Positions 48,331 through 63,560 of a DNA stretch of 64,000 bases are shown here, piece after piece (the first letter of the stretch is position 1; every line of letters starts with the position of its first letter). A program made the position numbers and the translations under genes. A model generated the notes under the pieces. It made no database searches. It was given only the letters and a program-made list of their open reading frames with translations, and had not been told where the DNA came from. Source of the DNA: Casuarius casuarius (taxonomy: Eukaryota; Chordata; Aves; Casuariiformes; Casuariidae); contig PTFA01000276.1 of assembly GCA_003342895.1 (NCBI GenBank), positions 856,732-920,731 on the forward strand, given 5' to 3'.

Positions 48331-48450
48331 CTCGTGACGCCAGCGGTTCTGAATGTTCAGTGGCACTGACTCACGGCCGTCCCCGCGGCCCCGCCGGGGC
48401 TGCCTGCTGCAGTCCAGCAGTGTGGGCAGCATTTCGTGTGAATTGCTGCG
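48331..48450. promoter_or_regulatory. Small orphan CpG-rich patch with AP-1 site
   Basis: About eleven CpG dinucleotides in 120 bases, including a CCCCGCGGCCCCGCCGGGG core, inside otherwise CpG-poor DNA. A perfect AP-1 motif TGACTCA lies at 48367-48373. No gene start is visible here. Confidence 0.4.
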
Positions 48451-51400
48451 GATTTCCCAGTGATGTAGCTATCTTCCTTTAGTTTTAGAATTGGGAAGCT
48501 GCCCTTCTCATCCCGGTTGCAATTCTATTTGCATAAAGACTGCCTGTGTTGGAGGATAGGAAAAGTGCCTTTTTTCATAGATGGTTTTGGCTTCGTAAAC
48601 TGCAACTGCGTCTATAGAGAAGAAAGTATGCATTCTGCTGCTCTAGCCAAGTCTTTTTGCCAAATTTTCCGATACTGCACATATACTTTTAGAGTCTTGC
48701 CTCATTATGCTAATTATTGAACTATTTGCATGGGGAGACTTTGATTCTGCATGACTGGATAAACTGTTGGCATGAACTTTCCTTTCTTCTTTTCCAAATT
48801 ATTGTTATATATGGTGTTAACACTGAATCTTAAATTACCCTACATATTTGTCTGACAATTCTGTATAGTGTTTTGGTCTAACATGCCTTAATGCTAGTCC
48901 TTTTTTGTTTTCAGTCCACTTATTAAAAACTCTCTGCTTGGAAAATTGCATTTGAACACTGGGAGAAAAGCCTTAGTTATTTTAAAGGTGTAAGTGATTT
49001 AAAAATGGAAGATTTTTAGATCCGAAAACTTATATAGTGTTATAACTGCCATGACCAAAGTTCAGTGGGAATTTTATAAGCTATTATTGTTAGCTATCAA
49101 ATTAAAACAAGTTCAAAATATATTTCTGAAAGTATCTAGTGCATGTCCATGAAATAGAGATTTCTTTCAATAAATTGCCACACCAATAAAGTTTAATAAC
49201 TTAAGTTAGCAAACAACATTTAGGAGTATTATAAAAAAGAGACAGAGCTATAAAAATATATGTTTACCAGTTTGATTTTTGTAAAATTCACATTCTCCTT
49301 CTGAAAAAAAATCTAAGTGCCCAAGAATTCTATGAACTCAAGAAAAACTGTTGATCTACTTTAGTTCAGTCCATTTGAATTATATGCAGACTATCCTGCT
49401 TATCTGATTGGCTATTTGCTTATTTAAGCTTACTTTTTATGCAGGCTTTCCACAAGATCTTTTTCTCCTCAAAAACAACAAAATACGCTAGTAATATTAA
49501 GGATATTCCAAAGATCAAAGAAGACACAAGACTGGGATGAAGGAGAACTTTAACCATGCTAAAAATTCATCTGAGGTTTTCATTTGTGTGTACAATTAGT
49601 TCCACATGTAAGCAGTGTTCATGTGGAATATGGTTAAAATGTGGTCAATAATTCTTGTAATTAATGGTATCCCCCTTTACTGCGTTTTCCTTAATTTCTA
49701 AGGCTTCTGCAAAAAAAAAGTGATAATAACCTGTTTAACTTAGTACTCCAGTCCTTCCTGAATTGAAGGCTGAGAGAAGTCAATATATATTAAAATATAT
49801 TTGTAAGTCAACTTTTAGTATTTTAATGGAGTGAGAAAAATATTCTAGCATCTCTTTGAAATCTGTGATAGTGCCATAGCATAGTCATGTTATTCCTTAC
49901 AGCATTTTCCGCAACTGGTACATGGAACTACTACTCTACAGACTTCAGAGCTGGAACAGAACTGCATCTGTTCGTTGTAATCTTAAAACCTGCTTTCCTG
50001 TACTCTAAACAGTTCTTTCTGAATAACCTAAGAAATTAGATTACTTGTAATTACAGAACAACTTAAGTATTTGATCTGCTTTCTTTCTTCTAATGATCAA
50101 AAAAGGAATACCTGTTCTTATCATACTAGTCAACTTGCATTATCGTATGTGCCATAAACCTACATATTAATCAGTGTGAAAGTACTTATTTTGGAATTTC
50201 TTCATGCAAAATATTGCTAAAATATGCAATGCATAAGCATCTAGAAAAATATTTTACTGGATAAAATAGAGCTGATTCTTGGGTAACAAAACAAATGGAA
50301 TGGCTCTGCTTTTTAGCTTATCATTTAGTACCTCTAACTTCTAAATGATTACGTGGTTCATTAAGGTCAAAATGCACCACATAAAAGAATTCTGAACAAA
50401 TGTATTTATACTTTGACCTTACTACGCTTAGCTTTATTAAGCTAAAAAAGCACATTCATTCTCCTTCCTACCTTAAAGAAAATCAGTTCTTTACAATCTA
50501 AATATCTATTTTCAATAAGAGATTTAAATCAGTCTATCTTCTTCCAACTAGCAACAGGGTTTAGAGATTCTTATTATTTATTGCATACGTTCTTTAATTT
50601 AATTTGAGGTTGAAATCAGCAGGAAGTTCCCAGCACTAATGGGTGCTGCTGAGAACCTCAGGAGCATGGGTTGAATGAAAAAATCCAGCATACCTTTCTG
50701 GAAACAAAATCTTAAAATCTGGAAGACTTACTATAGAACTATTTAAATTTCATTTTTGATTTAAAAAGCTATGTTATGATGGTTGAAGGCATACTAGTTT
50801 TGAGTGTTCTGGATGAAGAGATCCTATTTCGTAACTGATAATATTTTAACTGGAATTTTGGAAAATAAGAGAATCTTATCATTTTATGGTGGTCAGAGAG
50901 TAGACTAGTCTGTGACCTTTCCCTTATGAAGCTGTCTGAGTCAGACAGATAATTGTTTCCTAATGACATCTGGCTGCCATTTTTAGAACATTTGGGGTTT
51001 TTTTTAGAGGCTTACAATAAAAGTCCATCTTTGACCTCTGTTCTAGTGTGTTTACCAGAACTGGTAGCTTTTAAGCTTCTGCCTTTTCTTCTCTATCCCT
51101 ACACTGGCGAACTGCTGTGAGGCAGTAACCATTTTTTCATACCNCCTTGACACGTATAAAGCTTTCTCTTTCTCCTCTTTTCAATCGACAGTCTATATTG
51201 CAGATAAATAAACAGAAGATTGACCTCACACAATAGGCAATCTTAAAAACTCAAGCTAGTTTTGTACATTCTAGAAATATACAGATAGGAAGTTTTTTCT
51301 TGTATTTCTTTGCATTGGGACATCCCATCTGGAAAATAATGGTTGCTTATCCTACAAACATGAAGGGGAAAAGCTATATTTAAGTGTGATTAAATCAAGC

Positions 51401-54400
51401 TCATTTTTTCACTGCTGTGTTTACTTGATGCATTTGTAACTGAAATCCGAAATCTATGCAAAAATATCTAAGTGTGGGAGAGGGAAACAGGAAAGGATTT
51501 CTCTGTGGTATTATTCCCAGAAAAACACAAGAAATTCATTTTAACTTAGATTAATATTATATAAATTCCCATCAGTGGAAATGAGTGGAAATGGGAAACT
51601 TATGAAACAAACACAGACCATTTCAGGGAGCTTTTTTTTTTTTATTTTAACTACAGTGTCACTTGTCGACTCTTTCAAAATTTTTGTCAACAAAGATTAA
51701 CAAGTAGCAGTTTTTCAGAACAGAGTATGCACAGAAGATGGGTTTTACAATTTTGTTACCTACATAGTATTAGTAGCTTTGTTCAAAAAGATATTTTCTT
51801 CTTCTTTTGAAAAAGCTAACTGTCAGCTTCAGTATTTATGAAAATGTTCTTTAAAAACCAAACCAGCTTTTGCAAAATTTAGAACAGAGATGAATATTTC
51901 CACACTGTTTTCTTTAAAAACATCCAATGAATACATGCCCCATTAAATAAGTATTTATTTGCTATGTTTAAAATTTAAATGATCAGATAGCAAGGCTCAC
52001 ATAAACTGAAACTCAATTTGTTATTATTCAGTTTTCAAGTAAGGAGAATTACAAAAAGTACACAAACATAAAAATCTATCTATCTATATACATACAGATA
52101 TTTTTATAATATGTTCAATACTTCAGTCACCTATAGGGCTGCAAGTTCCATGAAGAAATATGGTTCTGTGTAATATGACTAATCTGTGTGCCCAACTTTA
52201 TACTTTCAGCAAATAAAAATCATACATCACACCTAACTAATTTATTTTAAGCATCAGAGAACAATTAACATATATTCCAGTTTAATTATTTAAGAAAGGC
52301 ACTTGGTTAACAAAGCGTACGCTGAGTTATATCCTATTAATTTCACGCAAAATATCATTAATTTAAATGAGTTGTGTTTGCTACACTATGGCATTGACAC
52401 AATTGTTTTTTACTGCAGTTGTGATGAGAATTATCAAGTAGGATAAATCAGCAGCATTCTAGGACCTCCATTGTAACTATTCTTTTTGTGGACAAGGAAT
52501 CCAGCCCACATCAGAAGAGGTATTTAGGCATCTTACTTCCCCTCAAACAAATGGAGTTAAACGCCAAAACACTTTTTGTGGATCTAGGTTCTAGCCTTTT
52601 TTCAAAAGTCTCTAATACAGATTCAACCTTTAATCCTCAAGTGGCTGTAAGCAACTGCAAGGCTCTGACAAAGCCCTGACAGATCTGTATCAAGCCAAAG
52701 ATGGGAAAGTACTGAAATTCCATTTAAATCTTTTGCCAGAAGTTCCAGAGACTCAATTTTATGTATTTATTTATTTTCTTAAGTAGAGTATGGTATTTGC
52801 ATAGGTTTTGGGTTTTCGTTTTTTCTTTTTGGAATGAAGTGCTAGGCTGACAGTGGGTGTTACCTCTCCATCTCCTTCCTCCTCTGCTTATCCTTCCCTC
52901 CTCTTTACCCCTGCATTTACTGATCTCCCTCTCCTTTGTAGTCTTTACTTACACACAGACTTAAGGACTTCTCCCTTCTGCTGCTCATTTGTTTGTCTAC
53001 ACCTCCTCTTCAATTGAACCATTGCTCCTGCTCCTGAAAGAGGAAAAACTACCTAAAGGGAGAGAGACAGCATAGCTGATGAACGGATTGTACGATGATT
53101 GCCATTATAGTAAGAAAATAGGGCAGCTTCTGTCTAGCACAGTGTTCACTCTGCTTGCGTTTCCTATGTGTTCCTGAATGACTTTGCAAAATGCCTGTAT
53201 TTTCCCAGTTGCTGTGCTATGAATTAGTTCTCCCTTCCATTTTTTGCAATTCCCTTTTCAACTGCTCTGTGGTTCTCCCAAGGGTTTGAGAAGGCCACTG
53301 GTTGTCCTTCTGGTCTATTTGATATTATTTATTTTCACTTATCCTCTTAATCTTTGCCCAGATGTAAATTAATTTGAGAATACATGCTAACTATTCACAT
53401 TCATTTCCTCTCTGGTCACCAACAGGTCTTAAGTATTACTTCTTAGGTATTGCTCATCATATTTCTCAGTGTTGGCAACTCCTCCTTACCTTGTAGCCTC
53501 CTTATCATTTTTGTACTTTTCTAAGGAATTACTCCACAGTATTCAGAATGCTGACTCTTCCTTTACAAGAGCACTAACATCTGCTTTTTCCTCTTCATTT
53601 CCAGAAGCCTGTATATACAGGCAGCATGGAATTTGCTAGTCCTTTTATCTAGTTCACACACAGGAAAGTAAAGCAACTATTGCAGCATCTTCATGATATT
53701 TGAATGTGGTAGAATTGGCCTCTTCTCCAGCTGGCCCTGCTGTGGTCTGCCTGGAATTCCTTTCTTCTTCCTGAGGCAGCACTTGTCTTCACCTGGGACC
53801 AAAGCTCTTCTGCTCACCTGTCTGTTCCTTATCTTTCAAGGCCTGGGTCCTTCTCTGAAGGGCAGTCCTGAGCTACTTCATTCAGCTACAGGATAAGAGA
53901 AAGGTCCTCAGTGTTCAGCAGTGGCTAAACCCTCCTCTTTTTATCATAGTTCTATAAACAGGAGAGAGAATACAGAATGGTCCCCAGTAGATTTCCTTCT
54001 TTGTGCTATCGTTACAGGAAGAAAAAATTCATAGGAAAAGAATGGTTTGCATGTCTGTGTGTGTGGGGGGGAGTTGTGACAGAAAGTGCAGTAAGAAGCC
54101 TTAGATGAAAAGAAAAGGAGAGGGAAAGGAGGGAAAAAAGACGATGAAGTTAAAAGTAAGAGCTTTGAATGTTAACAACTGAAATCATAAAAAGCATGGA
54201 GCAGTGCATGTAATAAATACACAGTCTTTATTATGTTTCAGGTTAATCTCTTCATTCTTACTGTCCACATCCTCCCTGCACATTTGGTAAATGCTCTAGC
54301 AGGTCTTATCATTTACTTTCTTAAATTAATTTGTCCAACAGTCTTCCCTCCTTAAAATGACCCATCTGTCCTTACTCCTAAAAATTTTCATAGCACAATA

Positions 54401-56429
54401 TTGATCATTTTAATCCACCAAAATTAAAATGCCTTCCACATGAAACAGCTTGACAATGAAGGTATTTCCTATAGATGATGGGACATAAGCAGTTTAATCT
54501 CCTTTGGAAGAATGGCCCAGGGGTGCATAGCTTTGTATGTTAGAATGAGTGACAAAACAGCTGAAAAAGAGTAATTTTTGGCATTTTAAATTCCATGTTT
54601 TATTCCCTAAAGAAATGCTTAAAGTCTCCAGTGAATCAAGTAGAATTCTGCAATGTTTATTCAGAACTTCAATAGGTAATAGTGGCTTGTGCCTCTTTCC
54701 TTGTTTTTGCATTACTATATTCCCTTAATTTTCCTGTGCTTCCTAAATGTAATTTAACTACTAACACCACTTCATGAAGTTATGTAAAAAACTGATTTTA
54801 GTTATAGCTGATATCACACCCTGAAAAAAGTGGTCTTAAGGATATTGGTCAAACTAGGAGAGACTCTAAATTATAAACTCTCTTTTTCACCATACTCATG
54901 AACACATTAATTGTATTTATTTACTTTTAAAGCTGGCCTACCCAGAAGGCTATGGGCAGAGAGTACAAAGTCTCTTCTCAAGCCTGTGGGGTGGAGGAGA
55001 AGGTTTCCTGTGAATCATAACTAGAAAAGTGTAGGATGGTCTTTAGATGAGTCGTGGCAAAGAGTTTTTACCTGTTTGCTGCAACGCTGAGGTTTTCAAC
55101 AGTTCTACCTTCTAAGCAGAAGAAGTTGAAGGGGGTGAGGAAAGAGAAATTGTTTGTGGTGGGGGAGGACAGCAGGGGAAGGAAAAGGAGTGCTTCCCCC
55201 TGAGCGTCTGAGAGTGAGTAAACTATAATACTTGCTGAGATGTTATTTTTAACTAGTTCTTGAAACTTCTGGCATGACCACCGCCTGGAACGTACAAATG
55301 GAAGCAACCAAGGTGAGCAGTTAGGGAAACAAGAGATCTGTGGTTGTGCTAGGCTCCCTCATCCAAGACCTGAATGCTACCTCTTGTGTGACTTTTCATA
55401 TAAACAGCATATTAACAAGGCAAAAGAAGGAGATTTACTGGCTGATGTCCCTTTCTCAGGATTGCCAGTCTGAGCAGTCTGTAAGGTGGGCAAACTGACT
55501 ATCTGTCCTGACACCCTTGGAGGTATCCAGCCACCACTCAGGCTCTTGGTCAGGCACTCAGGCAAAGAGGTTCTGGCTTTCAGGCAAATCTTCTCCACGA
55601 AAGTCTGTGTCAGCCTCAGTCAGCACTGTCTAGAATGAACTGACATGAATATGTCTTTCCATGACAAAATCTAGTCAGGCTCTTCCTAATACATGCAAGT
55701 GTCAGGAGAATTGCCAGGCATCTAGTTTTTGTTCTACTGTGGTAGACTGTGGTAATTTATTTGCATTGCAACGGAGCAGAACACATGTGGTGCGCTGTCT
55801 GTGGCAGTCAGAGATAGGTATTGTTCTCATTTCACGAGGGTCTTTGCTCCCTCCACATTGCACTGTATGTGGGGAGCGTGTGTCATGAGGGCGCAGATGG
55901 TGAGAGGCTGGCCTTCCCAGGCTCTGCAGAGGTTCATAGACCTTCTCTGAATCCCTGTGTCTGATTTCTGGGGCCTAAGGAGATGAAAAGAACTTGCAGT
56001 GCTGTGCTATGAGTTCCCAATGTTGTAATGAGGAGTCAGGTTTCAGGGGCTAATAGGGGCTTTCTTACCTTCCTAACCCCTCCACAATATTGACAGCTGA
56101 GGAAGGGTGGGAGGACAGTAACTTAGTAAAACATTACTTGTGTCTCATTTCATAAACTTCAAATAGGAATATAGGCTATACATTAGCTCAACAGCTAACG
56201 TGTACTAGAAACTGAATCACATTAAATTGTTTTAATGTACACATTTAGTGTACTTTTCTGACTCAACGTACAGTCAGGTGTACAGCTGTACTTCTATTAA
56301 CAATCTAAATGAAGTCAACAAGCTGACTCCTGTAAAAAATTACATCTCTGCATTTGAAACTTTCAGATGGAGATGGCTACTGCTCCTAACGAATTGTGCA
56401 AGTCGATAGGGAAGGGGTAACCAAAGTTT
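48451..56429. other. Intergenic, AT-rich
   Basis: No gene recognised. Contains a CTAT microsatellite near 52075-52090, a pyrimidine-rich tract (52862-52938) and one ambiguous base (N) at 51144. Confidence 0.6.
52862..52938 (+). repeat. Pyrimidine-rich low-complexity tract
   Basis: Mostly C and T with CTCC and TTCC units; few purines. Confidence 0.6.
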
Positions 56430-57350
56430 GAAAAAGCATCCTAAAAATGTCTCCCTTGCACTGGTATGCAGCCTGTACCTGAACTACTCATGGAAGGTAT
56501 TTGAGAAAATGGTGCCACCAAACCTACTCAGTATCTCAAATATACACATCCCTATACATACTCATCTGAAATTCTCCATTAATTTCCATTGCAAATTCAG
56601 TATTTACTACTCCTCCTATACTGGAATATGAACATCATCTTTCTGGATAATGTGGCTGACAAAAAAAGACAATGCAAATTACCATGTGTAAAAAAAAAAA
56701 AAATCAGCATACACTTCACAAAATCAGCCACCATCCAAAACACACTAGAAAAACCTGTAATGTACAGCTAGACCCTTGTGTACTACTAATCTGTTCTCAC
56801 AACACCTACTTCACCAATCTAAGAAGTGCCTTGAAAGAAGCAGGCTGTGTATTTGAATCAGCCACCTGAATACCATCTATGAACCTAACAGTGCAAAAAG
56901 GAAACTCTCAGTGACAGTATGTTCCTGTCTATTACGTACTACCTGACATGTATGTACATGAAAATTGTTAAACAATCACAGCATCTACTAAAACACATCC
57001 TGGAAGAGTTCTTCCTGCAACCCTTTTCCGCTTCTGTTTTCAAATAACCCTTCCAGTTTTGCCACACTCATAACCCAAAGCAAATTCCCCACGTACTAAC
57101 AAACACCCATCAGAACCAAACCTTGCCAGCACAGCAAATGCAAAATTCATAAACACCAACATATATAACATAATCAATGTAAGTGCCCAAAAGAGATATT
57201 AATTTCCATGGGTCTTGCTCATACACTTTTTCAAATGTGATATATTACATCAAACATATCAAATACACGCATGAGAAGGATGTGTGGGAAACTATCAACC
57301 ACTATGCATCACGGTGAACTCGCACAGGTAACTCACCACGGGGACAACAC
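56430..57350. other. Strand-asymmetric A/C-rich, G-poor segment
   Basis: The + strand is rich in A and C and clearly short of G compared with its flanks. No gene or repeat family could be named; an unrecognised retroelement or organellar insert is possible. Confidence 0.35.
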
Positions 57351-60300
57351 AGCGAAGGTTAGGAGAATACTTTTTCATAAATAATCCACTCCATTTCTTG
57401 CACAGTCCATATACTCACAGGGGATCTACAAATCATTAAAAAAAAATGATCCTGGGAACTAAATTCTTAACTGTGGATAAAAAAATCATAGAGTCAGTAC
57501 CAACATTGTTTTTAAAGCTTACAGTTTTCTTGCTGACTCATCCTGTACATTCATGTTAGCAACTGTTTTCTCTCCAGGGGTTTAATTGCTTAAAATGATT
57601 TTATGATACAAGAACAATCATGTCCAGCTTGGATTTTGCTACTTGTCAGCCCTGATTAATGAATTTCAGTCAAGTCTAAGAGCCTGTTCATTTTTACCAG
57701 TTGTATCGGTTGGTCTAATTAAAGATACTACTACTTCTACAAACCTTGCCAAACCTTCTATAAACCTTGCTTGTATCAGAGTATCATAGCCACAGTGTCA
57801 TCACTACATTCTCAAAATACACAGCAGTTAGATAAACTTATAATTGAAACACTTTTTACTCCCACTTTAATAGAAAATGGAATGGGTGTGGGAGGAAGAG
57901 GGAAGTACAATAAATTTTAACTTCAGATTTAGACTCACCATCATGCAAAGGTTGAAAAGCAGTGCCCTAAGGGCCTCATAACAGCAACTAGAGTTTACAC
58001 TGATTTTTCTTCCACGAATTGATGGGGTTCTGTGCCACCTGCATTTATATTTAAGTGGATCTGTCTCACCAACAGTAAAGAGTAAGACTATTTTTTTTGT
58101 CACTTAAATCTCCTCTGTGCAGATTCGAAAGGGGGCCTTCTTGCCAAAAATATTTCTGTTTAATCTCAAGGTACACTGTGTAATCAGAATGCTTTGAAAC
58201 ATATCATGAAAATGTGTTGAGCTGATGCTGTCATGATGTTCAGTTGTAACCTCTACTATGTTCCTCTAGCACGGTTAATCAGAATGTATGCATTTTCTCA
58301 AGCTCAGTTTAATAAAATATTTAGAAGATTTTATTTATAGACATCATAATAAAGGTTACTTACAACTTTAGGCTAAGGTGTTCTTCTCAAAGCACCTGGT
58401 AAAGCCACTCTCCCTGTTGAGAGTTTTTGCTTGTTTGCAGGTATGGAAATGAGTTAATACACAACTCTTCCACCTTTGTGGCCTGGAAAGTCAGTATTTC
58501 CTTATTGACCTAGCATATTACTCATATCTGCCTTGTAAGACAGTATCAAAATATCTTTTGATGGAAGAAACTAGTGGATGATACCTGTGAATAAAAACAT
58601 TTAAAATATTACTTTAGTTTTATTGTTTTGGCAGCTCTCATGCCTTAGAACTTAGGCAAGGTGTAACTGAAAAAAACATCTATTTCAGATTTTAAAAAAA
58701 TCACCCTTTCAAACCATTTTCCCCACAGAAAAATGAAAAAAAATCTATAATGGTTTTTAGTTATGCTACTCAAACAAGGGCAATGTTTTATATTTTGTTT
58801 GTTCAAAAGAGAAAAAATAAATACTAAAAAAAGATTTCTTAGCATTTAGAACTATGTTGTTTATATTTGCCAGGTGGAGAGAAGAAAGTGAAAAAATAAC
58901 TGAAAAAAGTGAGCTGAAGATTCATAAAGAAGAGAGAAATGGAAAAACACAGTGATTCTTGTTTAATTACAGTCAAAATTGAATTTCTTTTATGATGAAG
59001 AAATTCCCTAAATATTTTAACAGATTCTGAAAAAGACAGTATTTTCCCCAAAGTAAAGTTCTCCCTTACCATGAAACCTATTTTGCATATTGACAAAAAT
59101 TAAAAAGATTGTTTTTAAGCCCTCCTAAAAATGTTTCAAAGTAGCTTTTCTACAAATCAAATTACTTAAATTACAATATATTAGTCTAACAAGTCTAGAA
59201 ATAGGATAGTTCATCTCACTGGAACGTGTAGATCTCCTTGCTTCAATGGGATTTGACCTGTGTTTCCAAACATGGCAGTTCGTAAGACATTCAACATTAA
59301 ATATCATTAAGCCAACATCGAATCCAAGAATTCACATATTTTTAGTCCTCATTTTTACATGATTGAGATTACTGATAGAAAATAAGATGAATAAGCTGAC
59401 AATGAAAAAGTAATGATTTTTTTACATGTGTGCGTATATACAATGTTGATAAAAACTACTTAGAGATTTGGATTGTAGTGTTAGCCCCTTGTGAGAAATA
59501 TTAATGCTCAGAATAGAGATAAGGAAGCCATAAAATGTAAAATAAATGAAATTTGTTCCACAATTACAGAAATATGGATTCATTCAATGGTTAGCATGAT
59601 GGGTACCATTATCATAAATGTGCTTATATAGAATATTTCTGGAATGATAATTGTGATACATTTACAGTGTCTATTTCCACATCATTTATTCACCAATTCA
59701 TTACTTCAGAAGGGATTCTTATGGGTTTTCATCAGCTTAAAAAATCCACCACCATTAATTTTAAATAAACTTGCCACAGAAATTCTTCTTTCCTACCACT
59801 GGAGAGAGAGGAGTGATGGCTTTCCTACAGGAGGATGCAACACTAATTAGCAGCTTTTGAAGAGCAATGTAACTAGTGTACAGCTACTATACAGCTGCTA
59901 TAGAGCTAATGTAATTGATTTCCTAAAAAAAATTATTTGAGGTTTGATTAGAAGTTGATACAGTCCTCTTTTAGGATTGCTTTTTTGGACACAAAGTTTC
60001 TCAACAACATTAGATGTTACCCTTTTTGGATCCGACAAGCTTACCAAAGGCAATTGTTCAAAATCATCACCAGGGCAAAGGCAAAATACTGAGCAAAAGT
60101 GTATTTGGGGCAATTTCGTATTTTTGCTCTCTCTGCCAACTTCACATTTAACTCTGTCTTCAGTGTGGCCAGAAGCAGCTCTGCAGGCTCTCATGAGCAA
60201 GGGATTGATGGTTACGATCCACAGATGTCAGCATCCTCACACAGCATGGCTCTAGTTTTCATTCTTTTCCATTTGTTTTGACCAGTGCAAGATTTATGTG

Positions 60301-63300
60301 CTGGCATCTGCTGTCAAAACAGACCCTTAAGCTAAGAGGCTGCATCATAGCTTAAAGTCAGTGTTAAGGAGACTGTCCAGGAGCAAAGCAGTCCAAATCA
60401 GGGAAGAGTAAAGGTGCCTTAACATCACCTTAGTGCCTTTTCTCCTCCACGAGGAATGCCGTGCCAAGTGTTCCTCAGCAGAATTCAGGAGCTCACCCAT
60501 GGTAACTAAGGACAAGAAATACAAACAAAAAGTCACAATAAAATGTTTAAAAATAACTCTAAAACATTCCTAACCATTTCTGGAACACAGCATATACAAA
60601 ATAGGTTGCAGTGTTACAAAGTTTTTTTGTTGATACTTGCATAATATTCCAAATCTTAGTCACAATACATTTATGTTCATCGCTATATTTGATTACTATT
60701 TGAAAAATAATGCAACCAAATATAGAGAAAACCTCTTTGTATGGTGTAATGTAATATTTAATCAGTGTAAATTTGGAATTGTTGCAAAGTTAAACTGAGT
60801 ACGGACTGTTTACTCAGCTTTCCTTCACATACAGTAGATAGGAACCTACACACTTAGGAAGTCACAACAATACACTTGTAGGCCTATTGACCACTAAACT
60901 ATACCAGCTTTGTGTTGATGTAACTCACACTTTCATCAGCATGGAAGTGGTGCAATCCAGTTGTGAATCAGATCAATTCAGAAAATGTTACATTAAGACT
61001 TTTTGTATGAACCATGGACATATTTAAGTTAAAGACCATCCAAAGTAAGTAACGAAACTTCAAGGTACACTTGTTAGAGAAATAATTGCCTATTGTCTCT
61101 TTATGTCTTTCAGGCAGTTATTATTTCTACTAATTATCATTTAATACTTATATTGCAATGATGTCCAGAAGCCCCAATTCAACTCAAGTTAAAATCCATT
61201 GTTCAAGTCATTATCTAAACATTTAATGAGAAAAACTGCTTATGCTGAAGGCCTTTCAATCTCACTCTTAGAAAAGCTGAAACATGAATATAACTAACAA
61301 TAGTGGTAAGAATGGGGAAAAGCAGCAATAAAACATTGTTACTCCGAACAACAACATATACATTGTTCAGACCGTTTAAAGTCTTGAAAAGGACAAATAT
61401 AGATGTGGCTGTTTCACCAATTGTTCTTTCAGTTTAGCTGTATGCTGTTGCAATAGTTACTAATGTCACTGTTCAAATATAAAAATAGAAATTTGAATGA
61501 GAGAAGTTTAGGCTTGGTGTCTAATGTGAAACCGTGTATAAAGAATTTGTTTAAATTTTCACTGGGATCACTTGCATAGTCTCACTTGAAAATGTCTCAT
61601 TATGTAACTTTATATTTTGTACTTTGTGCACTTAATCTGTAATTATGTGGTAACTGGGATACCAGCTCTGGGAATTAATGTTGCTGGGGACTCTGTTGTA
61701 GCTGTAATCTAAATACTGTCTTGATATTTATAGCACTTTTAAATCCCTGGGATAATTCTTGGTATTTCTTAATTTGTATAGATAGTTGTATCTTGTCTAC
61801 GTAAAATGTCTTCAGGAGCTGTGGCCTAGCTATCTATAATTTCAGTAATCTTTGGCTGGGCTTTTATTTTTGATGGCTAAAACTGTAAGTGAAATAAAAT
61901 CTTACACTGAAACTAACATTGCAACTACAGTAGATCCTCCATGGGAACAACAGTTGCTATAAATTTCCCACACCCATCTATTATCCAGCTGCATTAATAA
62001 ATGCATTGGGCAATGTGCAATAAACATTGCCAAAGAACAATTTCACGTTAAAAAAAATTATGATAATCTCATGCATAAAGTAGGTGCCTTGAAGAGTTCA
62101 TGAAAAAGGAGGAGGACATCAGTTACAGACAGGCATTCATATTAATATGATAAGGATACTTTACTGGGAATTTGACAGGAGTGATCAATTGTTCACATGA
62201 GATAAAATATTAGTAACTTTATTAATGCATCACTGTAGTGCATTATACTGAGAAATTTTAGATCTCTTGGCAGTGCTTTTTACTTTAGAGGCTGAAGTTC
62301 TCATACTTGGCCTTGGTCTGAAAGTGACTCATCTGAAGAAAATGGCTTATCTGAGCACAAAAAAAAATTGAGGTGATTTAATGCTCTGGGAAATTATATA
62401 TATAATTCTTATTTACAGAGGCTGATGGTTATGGTAATCTAGTTTAAAGGTTTGAAACTAGGCATAGATGTAATTCCCAAAGAGATTATATGCTCTGTTA
62501 AGGTGGAGACAGGATTCATTGAAAAGTAAAGAATCGATAAACAAATATTTATTATTTTCCTAATAGAAGTGTATCCTTACTTCCTGTATCTGAATAGAAA
62601 CATATTAGATACTCAAATATACAAATCCCATACATAGACAAGAAGTTTTAAATAAATAATAGTACTGTTAAACACTGTGGACTTACATACATGTGATCAA
62701 CAGTCCATCTTGTTGCTAATGATTAAACTATCTTCATCCAAAGCCCCGCAAGAAACTGAATGAAGCGATTAACGATCCTGAACAGGGAATATTAATTGGA
62801 GTCATTTTCAAGGACTGGTAATAGTTTAAACAACTTTTCACTTCTAGATGCATGCTAAAATCAGGGGCAGATTGATACTAACCTGACATACTGTTTTCCA
62901 TTGCTGTTTTGTGGCTCATGTAAAATGCCTTTTTTTTTTTTTGCATTTTGTCCATTTCTCAGTAAACACATATTATCATAATAAAACACTATCCCAGCTA
63001 AGTTGGTGGTAGTCCCAGTAGAGAAGCCAGAGATTAAATGGGCATGAAAACGAAACTAGCTCTATCCTTAGACATGGTCTCTGCAGAACACAATTAAGGA
63101 ACATAAGGTGAGCAGCATGTGTAAATCTGACCCGCTGTCATCTTCGCTCTCCGTTTTGTGGCTGAACAGAACTTCAGACTCCAGGACTGTTAAAACGGCA
63201 TATTGCATACACAATAGGTTATCAAATATCTATGTCAGACAATCAAGGAAATTGAATACATTTCCATCAATATGCAGTTGAGATCTAACACACACCAGTG

Positions 63301-63560
63301 AGGATCAGTCATATGACCTACAATAAATATGACGTGCATTGACTGCTTTTCAGATATGCTTGTACACTGCTAGACACTACAGTTAGCAGCATTTTCAGTA
63401 ACGTCGTACGGATGTATTGAGGGAGTTTAAATACTTAAAGAGAAAATACAACTTTGTATTCCAGGGCTTATGTGAAAGTGTAACTATATATGTAACATTA
63501 TTGTAAGTGCTGTTATTTGCATCTAAGTTTGATACAACATATCCAAGCAGCATGTTTGGC
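57351..63560. other. Intergenic, AT-rich
   Basis: Long AT-rich stretch with only short chance ORFs and homopolymer runs (for example T near 62931-62942). No gene, RNA gene or repeat family recognised. The AT-rich composition ends as the CpG-rich region begins. Confidence 0.6.
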
